From: Firmicutes bacterium UBA1047 | GTDB taxonomy: Bacteria; Bacillota; Clostridia; Tissierellales; Sedimentibacteraceae | DNA: 16,094 nt | NCBI GenBank assembly: GCA_002316585.1 | Contig: DCDU01000032.1 | Coordinates: 2,946 to 19,039 of the forward strand | Reading direction: 5' to 3' | The notes under the pieces: model-generated | What the model was told of the DNA's origin: nothing | Seen by the model: only the letters and a program-made list of their open reading frames with translations | Database searches by the model: none | Translations under genes and position numbers: made by a program | Shown: piece by piece, positions 1 to 6,764 of the stretch | How positions within the stretch are numbered: the stretch's first letter is position 1 | Layout: each line of letters begins with the position of its first letter

Positions 1-395
1 TCTATATAAACGGTTTTCCCCAAAACATCCCGTGAGCCCCAAAGCTCATATGCCTTGTCCGAGGACATGGAACAGCCTGTATACCCCCACATGCCTTTCC
101 CGTCTCCCCACATATATATAACATCCGATTCGATACATATTCCAAGGTCAGGGTCCTCTATCTCAAGGTTGTAATCCTGTTTCCATGCAGTCAGCTTAAA
201 ATCCGTCCCCAAATCTTTCTGCCTCCTGCGTATTTCATATAAGCCGTCAATATTAAGAGGAGTTGTTTCAAACCTTAGGCTAACGCCTTTGTATTCCCTG
301 TCTAATTCTGCGTACCTGCCGGCACTGCCGCTCCACAGCATGCATGCCGCCAGCACAAGCAGCATTGCCAAAAGCTCCCTTTTGTATTTTTTCAT
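1..395 (-). CDS. MacB-like ABC transporter permease, N-terminal part (runs off left edge)
   Basis: Partial gene: 131 codons are visible, from ATG at 395 to the window edge with no stop. The start MKKYKRELLAMLLVLAACML is a lysine-rich N-terminus followed by one hydrophobic segment (about 8-24), i.e. a first transmembrane helix or signal anchor. The rest is extracytoplasmic, and its tail (CSMSSDKAYELWGSRDVLGK, then TVYI) resembles the end of the MacB periplasmic core domain, where a 'serine, residues, LWG, DVLGKT' pattern is usual. Family members pair with a membrane fusion protein and a MacB/LolD-type ATPase to move substrates outward. The ATG overlaps the stop of the upstream fusion protein (ATGA), so translation is probably coupled. 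The FtsX-type helices and any ATPase gene would lie beyond the left edge. The family call rests on the short core-domain pattern plus context and is moderately sure. Confidence 0.6.
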   Translation of the reverse strand, partial: MKKYKRELLAMLLVLAACMLWSGSAGRYAELDREYKGVSLRFETTPLNIDGLYEIRRRQKDLGTDFKLTAWKQDYNLEIEDPDLGICIESDVIYMWGDGKGMWGYTGCSMSSDKAYELWGSRDVLGKTVYI

Positions 396-1663
396 TTGGT
401 TTTCGCCCTCACTCTGTCCGATTCTTCCACAGGCTTATTGCTGCTTACTATTACCTCTTCGTCACTTACGCCGCTGACTGCGGCTCTGCTTCCGTCACTG
501 TCAAGCACCTCAATATTTATCCTATATGCGGCGTCCTCCTCTCCCAACAGTGTATTCACTTTCTTAACTCCAAGAACATAATCGCCGGCGCCGCTGCTCC
601 TCACGGCGCTTAAAGGTACGACTTTGCTATATTCCTCCGTGGTTTTCACATGCTTCATGGATGCCGCCATTCCGCTGTAAAGCTCATTGTTTTCCGGCAT
701 TTCAACGGCTATTTCCACTGTATTTTTATCGGATGACGAAAATTTCACCCATTTTACTTCTGCGTCCTTTATGGGCGCTTTCTGCCCTTCCAAAGTAATT
801 TGCGCTAAATCCCCCGGCTTTATATACTTTGCGCTTTCTTTGTCCGCCTCTGCCTTGAAGTAATAGTTTGAATCCCCCGGTATAATGGAAATAAGATTCC
901 CCGCTGAGGTTTTTTCACCCGGCTTAACATAAATTTCATCTATTGTTCCGCCCCTTCCGGCATATATTGCGGAGCCCGCCGCAGACAATTCCCTTAATGA
1001 GATGATTTCTTTATTTTTAAGCTGAATTTCCAATTCAGCAGATTCTTTATCGATTTCGTTCCTTTCCCTTGCCACCTTATCCGCCGCCTGGGCTTTTTCT
1101 TTTTCATCAATTGCTGCCTGAAGGTTGAGCAAGGCATCTTCTACCGCCCTTTTATCCTTTTTTAGCTCGATTCCGCCGTTTATTTCTTTATTCAGCTCTA
1201 AGTCCTCCTGTGCTCTTTGAAACTCTTCCTCGGCTTTTTCAACAGCCCTGTCCCCGGAGGAATCATAAGTGTTCAGAGAAAGGCTTTGTTTTTTCAGCTC
1301 TAAGAGCCTTAGCTCGGTCTCCGCCACAGAAAGCCGCTCCTCAATATCACTGCCGTCAAGAATAATCAACGGCTCCCCTGCTGTTACGACCTGCCCCTGC
1401 TCAACCTTTATCTCCCGTATTATGAATCCTTCCTCCGAAGAAATATACAGCTTTTCCTTAGGCTCCATCCTTCCTTCACAAAACATTTCATGAGCCAATC
1501 TGCCCCTTTCCGCCTTTTTTACATACACCTTCGCAACAGCGACGGAATCGGCAGCCCTTGAGAGTATGGTGAAAAGCAGCATTAGCGCGAAAAAACCGGC
1601 AAGTGCTTTTGCATAAAGCTTTTGTTTTTTGTTTTTTTCATCTTCCTTGCAACCGTATGTCAT
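392..1663 (-). CDS. HlyD/RND-type membrane fusion protein (efflux periplasmic adaptor subunit)
   Basis: A 423-residue adaptor protein. A short charged N-terminus is followed by one membrane anchor (about 18-35). Then come the first half of a biotinyl-lipoyl-like domain (about 72-104, with VEQGQVVTAGEPL), a long alpha-helical coiled-coil hairpin rich in E, K, A and L (about 108-226), the second lipoyl half (about 229-261, with IDEIYVKPGEKTSAG), and beta-barrel and membrane-proximal domains to the end. This is the standard order for HlyD/MacA-like adaptors, which in Gram-positives sit on the outer face of the membrane with a MacB-type permease. AAAGGAG lies just upstream of the ATG, and only 16 bp separate it from the preceding permease stop. 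Its own stop overlaps the next ATG. Adaptors normally serve exporters, so its place behind sugar-type import permeases is notable. The substrate is unknown. Confidence 0.85.
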   Translation of the reverse strand: MTYGCKEDEKNKKQKLYAKALAGFFALMLLFTILSRAADSVAVAKVYVKKAERGRLAHEMFCEGRMEPKEKLYISSEEGFIIREIKVEQGQVVTAGEPLIILDGSDIEERLSVAETELRLLELKKQSLSLNTYDSSGDRAVEKAEEEFQRAQEDLELNKEINGGIELKKDKRAVEDALLNLQAAIDEKEKAQAADKVARERNEIDKESAELEIQLKNKEIISLRELSAAGSAIYAGRGGTIDEIYVKPGEKTSAGNLISIIPGDSNYYFKAEADKESAKYIKPGDLAQITLEGQKAPIKDAEVKWVKFSSSDKNTVEIAVEMPENNELYSGMAASMKHVKTTEEYSKVVPLSAVRSSGAGDYVLGVKKVNTLLGEEDAAYRINIEVLDSDGSRAAVSGVSDEEVIVSSNKPVEESDRVRAKTK

Positions 1664-1679
1664 AACTCTCTCCTTTGGC

Positions 1680-2531
1680 TCATTCTTTCAGACCTGATGC
1701 ACGAATTCCTTTTTCCAAATACTTCTGCCCCAATAGAAATATGAGCATTGACGGCACTATCATCAATACAGATGCCGCCAAGTACAGGACGCCTGTGCCG
1801 GAAGCAATATAGGGCATAAACAACGACAGGGGCCACAGGGCTTTGTCCTTCAGAAATATGAGGGGCTGCTCTATAACGCTCCAGTATTCCAAAAAATCCA
1901 AGACAACAACAGATATAATTCCCGGTGCTCCCATGGGAAGCCCTATGTGTATAAATATTTCAAGCTCTCCGGCTCCGTCCGTTTCCGCCGCCTCCATAAT
2001 TGCGGCGGGAACCGCCCGAAAAAACATATACATTATAAATACAGGAAACGTTGAAAAAACAGCAGGCATAATTATTCCCAAATGGGTGTTTAAAAGATTA
2101 ATCCTGTCTAATATTATGTAATCGGAAACCATTGTAACCTGAAACGGCATCAGCATCAGAGCAATATATAATATAAGAAGAATTTTCTTTAACTTGAAAT
2201 CATATTTAGCAAAACCCCATGCCGCAGGAACACCAATCAGAAGCTGACCAGCCAGCACAGGAAATACAATTTTGCAGGAATTCCAAAAAGCTGCGAAAAA
2301 TCCCGGAGAATCCAGCAAAAGTTCCACATAAGGTTTAAGAGTGGGATAATGCGGTACTATATTCCAGTCTGCTGTTTTATCTCCACTTTGCTCAACAAGT
2401 ATAGGAGATAGGTTTTGCTCAAATTCATCATCACTCATGAAAGAACCTCCGGCAATCATTGCCACAGGAAGCAATATAATCAGAGAAAAAACAATTAATA
2501 TCAATGTGTTTATATTAAAAATTTTTTTCAT
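1680..2531 (-). CDS. Carbohydrate-type (CUT1) ABC transporter permease, MalG-like
   Basis: A 283-residue inner-membrane permease with about six hydrophobic segments. A first helix (about 8-28) is followed by an extracellular loop (about 30-80) and then the core helices. The EAA loop that docks the ATPase is at about 180-199 and begins EAAETDGAGELEIF, ending in the usual LPMGAPG. The C-terminus EKGIRASGLKE resembles the 'GL..G..K' tail of MalG-type subunits, marking it as the second permease of a CUT1 pair. The ATG directly abuts the stop of the upstream permease (TAAATG), with GGAGGAGAG 11-13 bases before it, so the two are probably translated together. CUT1 systems import sugars or related solutes, but substrate cannot be read from the permease. 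No cognate MalK/MsmX-type ATPase is in the window. One may lie off the left edge or be shared and encoded elsewhere. Confidence 0.88.
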   Translation of the reverse strand: MKKIFNINTLILIVFSLIILLPVAMIAGGSFMSDDEFEQNLSPILVEQSGDKTADWNIVPHYPTLKPYVELLLDSPGFFAAFWNSCKIVFPVLAGQLLIGVPAAWGFAKYDFKLKKILLILYIALMLMPFQVTMVSDYIILDRINLLNTHLGIIMPAVFSTFPVFIMYMFFRAVPAAIMEAAETDGAGELEIFIHIGLPMGAPGIISVVVLDFLEYWSVIEQPLIFLKDKALWPLSLFMPYIASGTGVLYLAASVLMIVPSMLIFLLGQKYLEKGIRASGLKE

Positions 2532-3446
2532 TTACTGAAGCTCTCCTCCGGATATTTTTTTCAAAAGTAGTATAAGGAAAAATATAATACCTGCCGTCAT
2601 TACCGCTCCGGCACATAGCTTATCCATGTCAAGCGAGGCAAACCAGTTATTAAACAAATGCTGAAGCAAGTACATACTGGTGTGAGGATATGACCCGGCA
2701 ACCAAGTATGCCTCTCTGAAAACCTTGAAGGAATTAATCAGGGATAATATACCTATTATGAAAAAATCCTGTTTTATCCCCGGTAGTGTTATAAGGAAAA
2801 ATTGCCTTACAGGTCCTGCTCCGTCTACGGAAGCTGCCTCATAAAGATTTGTGGAAATATTCGACAAGGAAGCCGACCACAAAACTGTATTATAACCTGT
2901 ATTTCTCCATAAATAGCATATTATGAGCATGTAAAATGCAAAGGACGACCCCATGAAATCTTTAGGTGTACCTCCCATATATATTATTAAACCGTTCACC
3001 AGTCCGTTTTTATGAAATGCTGCCTTCCACAGAAATGCCAAGGAAGCCGCGGGCAGTGCCATAGGTATTAGTGAAGTGGTTTTAAAAAAATTCTCCGCGT
3101 ATCTGCATTCTCCGATTATAACAGCAATAAACATAGAAAATGCCATGAGTACGGGTATGCAAACAGCAATGAATCTGAGGGTATTTGCAGCTGCCAGCCT
3201 GAATGCCTCATTGCTCAGAATGGATATATAATTTCCTATTCCAAAGAACTCATCGCTCATACCCCGGTAGAAAGATCTTTTCAGAACATCTGCAAAGGGT
3301 ACCAATTTAAATATACAAACTCCTAATAAACTTGGAAGTATAAATAAAAAAGCATAAAATCCACTTCCCTTTTTATTCGGAAAGATACAGCTTTGTTCTT
3401 TCCTTGATTTTAGAAAAAGCTTGTTCCGCACTTTCATTCCCTGCAA
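2532..3446 (-). CDS. Carbohydrate-type (CUT1) ABC transporter permease, MalF/UgpA-like
   Basis: The first permease of the CUT1 pair, about 304 residues from the start chosen here. It has a basic cytoplasmic N-terminus, a first helix in FYAFLFILPSLLG, and an EAA loop at about 203-222 (EAASVDGAGPVRQFF, ending ITLPG). It should form the heterodimeric channel with the next gene. The start is uncertain. The frame is open to TTG at 3467, with ATG at 3464 and 3437 and GTG at 3431. I chose TTG at 3446 because GGAGG sits six bases before it. GGAG is also 7-10 bases before the 3467 and 3464 codons. The 3446 start overlaps the 3' end of the binding-protein gene by 74 bp, unusually long for an ABC operon, and the 3431 start would give 59 bp. 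Identity as a CUT1 permease is firm, but the first 15-20 residues are not. Confidence 0.85.
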   Translation of the reverse strand: MQGMKVRNKLFLKSRKEQSCIFPNKKGSGFYAFLFILPSLLGVCIFKLVPFADVLKRSFYRGMSDEFFGIGNYISILSNEAFRLAAANTLRFIAVCIPVLMAFSMFIAVIIGECRYAENFFKTTSLIPMALPAASLAFLWKAAFHKNGLVNGLIIYMGGTPKDFMGSSFAFYMLIICYLWRNTGYNTVLWSASLSNISTNLYEAASVDGAGPVRQFFLITLPGIKQDFFIIGILSLINSFKVFREAYLVAGSYPHTSMYLLQHLFNNWFASLDMDKLCAGAVMTAGIIFFLILLLKKISGGELQ

Positions 3447-5622
3447 AATATTCCTCCGTTTCATCAATAATCATCTCCAATAGAGTATAATCCGGAACAT
3501 AAGGTGTTTTGACCCCTAAGCAAAGCTCCATAACCTTTTGTAATTCTTCGGCAGAAGGCATAGGACCTGCAAGCTCCTCTACAATAGTTCCCTCCTCCGT
3601 TTCTACACCGTTGGTCATTCCAAAGTACATGTTCTCATTTCCTCTTCCCTCTGCTCCCCGCTCTAAGGATTTTATATTTATAGGGAACCCGTCATAAGTT
3701 CTTGCATTCTGTACCTCTGAGGAAAGCATAATACCCACAAATTCTTCTGCCATATTAAATTTCTCTGTCTTTGAGTTTATTCCTATTATATTAACAGGGA
3801 TAAATACATTTTCAGCCTGTCCCGGTAAGTGCAGTGCTACTCCGCCTTTTCTCTGGGCAATTGCCAAAGAGGGGGTGTTTACGGAATTATAGCTTTTTAG
3901 ATTAGAGCAATAAGCATAAGTTCTTCCAAATGCCCAGTCAAAAATATAAGATTCACCACCGGACATTGATTCAACAAGGTCTCGAGATTTTGAATCATTT
4001 CCACTCCATTCTCTTTCATCGGGTTTTTCATCTCCATCTGTGAATTTTTTTCCTGAATCGTATATTTCTTTTAAATAAGTTAAAAATTCAGTTACAGCTT
4101 TTTCGTCTAAACTGCCTTCTTTGTCAAGCCATGCTCCACCGCTTGATAAGCCAAAAATTTTAATAAGCTCTCCGTAAGATGAAAATGGCACCGCCTGAAG
4201 CTCATTATGAGCCTTTGCAAATTCTGTAAAGGACTTAAGAGTTTTAACACTATCCGCATAATCTTCATCCATCCAAATAGAGGGTACTGTAAATTTGGCA
4301 GGCACCGCAAATATTTTTGAATCCCTCTCGTATACATTTACCACACTGTCTATGAGTTTTTCTCCGCTGTCATATACTCTTTTTACAGCACCGGACAAGT
4401 CCGCCAGCACTCCCTTGGATATATATGACTCCACATCCATATTATCAAGCAATATAAGGTCGGGACCCTTCCCCGCAGCAATTTCCGTATTAAGAGCCTT
4501 TATGGCATCCTCCTTTGTTACAGATAAATCACTGTCTATTCCAACTATTATGTTAATCCTTGTATCGGGATTTTTTCTTTGAAACTCTCCTGCTGTCTGC
4601 CTTAAGGTACTGTTTTCATTTAACGTATACACTATAAGCTCTGTGCCGGGTATGGTGGATATGCTTTCATCATATTCATATTTAAACATGCTGTTTTTTG
4701 ATTCGAAATCCGCAAAGGATATGAAAAATTCTCCCGGCTTTGTCTCTATGGCGCCGCTGAAATACATTGACGGTATAGCCAATGATGTAAGCTCTCCTTC
4801 AATTATTTTTTCCCACAGGCTTCCTCCTTCCACAAGCCGGTAAACACCGCTTCTGTCAGTAAGATACATGCTCCCTTCACTGCCTCCCGTAAGTTCTGCA
4901 TCACCGGTCATATTATCATAAATCACAGTATTTTTTTGCTCATAAGTATTTAAATCATAGATAACTACTTGAGATGCAGCCTCGTCAATTACAAATAAAT
5001 TATCTCCCGAAACAGCAAACCTTTCATCTCTTTCTCCGCCATATCGAGTCTTGAACGTCCCCTCCGGCGAATGCTGCACAATTCCATTTCCTAACTGGGA
5101 TAAAATTAAATCACCATTTGAAGCAATCTCCATTTTATTTATGTAAAGTCTTAAATCCTCAATAGAACTTTCTTTCCATTCCATTTCAATTTCTTCAAGT
5201 GTATTTTCTTCGGTAATCTTGTATATTTTATTGGTACCCTCAGTCCAAGCCCGCACCAATAAATATTTGTTATCTTTGCCGTCATAGGCTATGCTTTGTA
5301 TATGGTACTCTTTTTCAAAAAGTTCTTTATACCAAGGTATCTCCACCTTCTCATACTCCATACCGTTCTTGGTGTTATACAGCTCAAACCATGGAGACTC
5401 ATCTAAATATATGTATAAGTCGAGGGACCCGTCGGATTTTTTAACATAAATAACTCCATTCATATCTTCTCTTGGTTTTTTTAAATCCTTTTCTACATAT
5501 CTTCCCATAGACTGTTTCCCATTTTCATCTGCCGGGGAGCCGTTGTTCCCTACGCAGGATACCATAAGAATTGCTGTACAACAGCATATGAAGAGCAATA
5601 AAGCTTTCGTAATTTTTTTCAT
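3373..5622 (-). CDS. Two-domain lipoprotein: propeller-like N-terminal region plus family 1 extracellular solute-binding domain
   Basis: A 749-residue secreted lipoprotein. The signal peptide has a lysine-rich start, a hydrophobic stretch with three consecutive cysteines (13-15), and a lipobox MVSC with the lipidated Cys at 23. Residues about 55-320 contain repeated short beta-strand blocks (such as ASNGDLILSQLGNG, VSGDNLFVIDEAASQVVIYDL and GGSEGSMYLTDRSGVYRL), the pattern of a beta-propeller. From about 326 a family 1 solute-binding domain begins (ELIVYTLNENSTLRQTAGEF, then a KNPDTRINI segment and GKGPDLILLDNMDVESYISKG) and runs to the C-terminus. Ordinary CUT1 binding proteins are about 400-450 residues, so the N-terminal half is an addition. 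The ATG follows AAGGAG by six bases. It is first in the operon, and its 3' end overlaps the next permease. A binding and probably sensing role is inferred; the ligand is unknown. Confidence 0.85.
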   Translation of the reverse strand: MKKITKALLLFICCCTAILMVSCVGNNGSPADENGKQSMGRYVEKDLKKPREDMNGVIYVKKSDGSLDLYIYLDESPWFELYNTKNGMEYEKVEIPWYKELFEKEYHIQSIAYDGKDNKYLLVRAWTEGTNKIYKITEENTLEEIEMEWKESSIEDLRLYINKMEIASNGDLILSQLGNGIVQHSPEGTFKTRYGGERDERFAVSGDNLFVIDEAASQVVIYDLNTYEQKNTVIYDNMTGDAELTGGSEGSMYLTDRSGVYRLVEGGSLWEKIIEGELTSLAIPSMYFSGAIETKPGEFFISFADFESKNSMFKYEYDESISTIPGTELIVYTLNENSTLRQTAGEFQRKNPDTRINIIVGIDSDLSVTKEDAIKALNTEIAAGKGPDLILLDNMDVESYISKGVLADLSGAVKRVYDSGEKLIDSVVNVYERDSKIFAVPAKFTVPSIWMDEDYADSVKTLKSFTEFAKAHNELQAVPFSSYGELIKIFGLSSGGAWLDKEGSLDEKAVTEFLTYLKEIYDSGKKFTDGDEKPDEREWSGNDSKSRDLVESMSGGESYIFDWAFGRTYAYCSNLKSYNSVNTPSLAIAQRKGGVALHLPGQAENVFIPVNIIGINSKTEKFNMAEEFVGIMLSSEVQNARTYDGFPINIKSLERGAEGRGNENMYFGMTNGVETEEGTIVEELAGPMPSAEELQKVMELCLGVKTPYVPDYTLLEMIIDETEEYFAGNESAEQAFSKIKERTKLYLSE

Positions 5623-5708
5623 ATAACGCTCCTTAAATATTAATTTATCAGTTATTGCACAACCCTTGATAATCAGTCTTTTCTATCTATACAGCCCTGA
5701 TTTGTTCA

Positions 5709-5741
5709 ATTATAATATACATATCTCTAAATAACCTCAAA
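5709..5741 (-). promoter_or_regulatory. Putative activated promoter of the leftward transport operon
   Basis: Read on the minus strand, TTTGAGGTTATTTAGA (5741 to 5726) is followed by 11 bases and then a perfect -10 hexamer TATAAT (5714 to 5709). There is no good TTGACA-like -35 at the right distance. The 16-bp element sits where the -35 would be and contains two hexamers (TTTGAG and TTTAGA) spaced 10 bp apart, as for OmpR/PhoB-family regulators that activate by replacing -35 contacts. It matches the upstream element of the regulator promoter at 13 of 16 positions. Predicted transcription starts near 5702. Confidence 0.6.
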
Positions 5742-5762
5742 TTCATTTAAAGATTATTTAGA
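5726..5762. promoter_or_regulatory. Putative operator: inverted pair of regulator-binding elements
   Basis: TCTAAATAA (5726-5734) and TTATTTAGA (5754-5762) form a perfect 9-bp inverted repeat with a 19-bp centre. The right arm is part of TTAAAGATTATTTAGA (5747-5762), which recurs exactly at 6008-6023. The left arm serves the leftward promoter. The right arm points away from it and may be an auxiliary site. The likely binder is the adjacent OmpR-family response regulator; this is inference from position and repetition. Confidence 0.55.
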
Positions 5763-6007
5763 AAGTATTTTATTAATATTACTTCCTATTAATGAAAACA
5801 GACTGAGTTTCTCCATCCCATATAACCGTTGGCATAATTCTGATTTTCGGAAACCACAAATGCGGCATCACCCGATATGTTCCTTATTTTTAAATATATA
5901 AATAAAAATTTTTTATTGGCAGGTATAAGCCGGTATTTTTAAAATTTTAATTCTTGAAATATAAATTTAATGGTGTATTATAATTTTGAATGTATAAAGA
6001 GGAATGA

Positions 6008-6040
6008 TTAAAGATTATTTAGATACAAGCATTATATAAT
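6008..6040 (+). promoter_or_regulatory. Putative activated promoter of the response regulator/kinase genes
   Basis: TTAAAGATTATTTAGA (6008-6023) is followed by 11 bases and TATAAT (6035-6040), the same geometry as in the divergent leftward promoter. The element occupies the -35 region and holds hexamers TTAAAG and TTTAGA 10 bp apart. A second copy of ATTATATAAT at 6044-6053 gives another possible -10 without an obvious -35. Autoregulation by the encoded regulator is inferred. Confidence 0.6.
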
Positions 6041-6083
6041 GGTATTATATAATTAAAAAATATTGTCTGTTGCAGGTGAAAAA

Positions 6084-6764
6084 ATGAGAATACTTATTGT
6101 TGAGGATGACATAGAGCTGTGCAATGCCGTAAAATTCCATCTTGAACAGGAAGGCTACACCGTGGACACATGCTTAAACGGAGAGGACGGGCTGCATTTC
6201 ATCAAGCAGGAAGCCTATGACCTTATACTCTTGGACCGGCTGCTGCCGGAGCTGGACGGTATGGACGTGCTGTCCCGAACGAGAGCTTTGGGCATAACCT
6301 CTCAAATTATAATGATAACCGCATTGGACGGCATAGGAGACAGAATTGCCGGCTTGGATGCCGGAGCGGATGATTACATAGTAAAACCCTTCGATATAAA
6401 TGAACTGCTTGCAAGGGTAAGAGCCGTAAGCCGGCGCCCACGTCAGTGGAAAAGCACGGAAATTATTGTGCTTGACAATACGGAGCTCGACCTGATGAGG
6501 TGCAGCTTGAAAGGACCTTCAAACAAATGCACGCTGTCTAAAAAGGAATCTGAGCTTCTTGAAATTTTCATGAGAAACCGTGGATGCCTTATGCCCCGTT
6601 CCGTGCTTCTGTCCCGTGTATGGGGTCCCTGTGCTCCCGTGGAAGACGGGAACTTAGACAATTACGTGCATTTTTTGAGGAAAAGGCTTAGGTTTGTTGG
6701 AAGCAGACTTTTCATAAAGACAGCTCGGGGCGTAGGCTATTCCATGGAGGTGAAAAATGCTTAA
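6084..6764 (+). CDS. OmpR/PhoB-family response regulator (receiver plus winged-helix DNA-binding domain)
   Basis: A 226-residue two-component regulator. The receiver domain starts MRILIVEDD, with the acidic pair D8/D9, phospho-acceptor D51 (LILLDRLLPELDG), switch T79 (MITALD) and conserved K101 (DDYIVKPFD). The C-terminal winged helix (about 130-225) includes the usual TLSKKESELLEIFMRN segment, the DNYVHFLRKRLR recognition region and an IKTARGVGYSM beta hairpin. The ATG at 6084 was chosen over TTG at 6063 because AGGTG lies just before it and the receiver begins at once. Its end overlaps the kinase ATG by 8 bp. It probably controls both divergent transcription units through the elements at 5726-5762 and 6008-6023. 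G+C is visibly higher than in the genes from 8161 onward. Confidence 0.93.
   Translation: MRILIVEDDIELCNAVKFHLEQEGYTVDTCLNGEDGLHFIKQEAYDLILLDRLLPELDGMDVLSRTRALGITSQIIMITALDGIGDRIAGLDAGADDYIVKPFDINELLARVRAVSRRPRQWKSTEIIVLDNTELDLMRCSLKGPSNKCTLSKKESELLEIFMRNRGCLMPRSVLLSRVWGPCAPVEDGNLDNYVHFLRKRLRFVGSRLFIKTARGVGYSMEVKNA

Larger units (their letters stand above)
5623..6083. other. Divergent intergenic region between the transport operon and the regulator genes
   Basis: This 461-bp, mostly AT-rich stretch separates the leftward lipoprotein gene from the rightward response regulator. It holds two divergent promoters, three copies of a putative regulator-binding element (listed separately) and an approximately 80-base 5' leader for the leftward operon. 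Between about 5805 and 5885 the base composition is higher in G+C than on either side. On the minus strand this piece is open for about 30 codons before a TAA at 5789-5791, but it has no start or ribosome binding site that I can see. I recognise no RNA gene or riboswitch here. Confidence 0.7.

Noticed and set aside
6063-6083. TTG start at 6063 adding seven residues to the response regulator
   Set aside because: The receiver fold starts at the ATG at 6084, and AGGTG is correctly spaced for that ATG. The added residues have no counterpart in the family.
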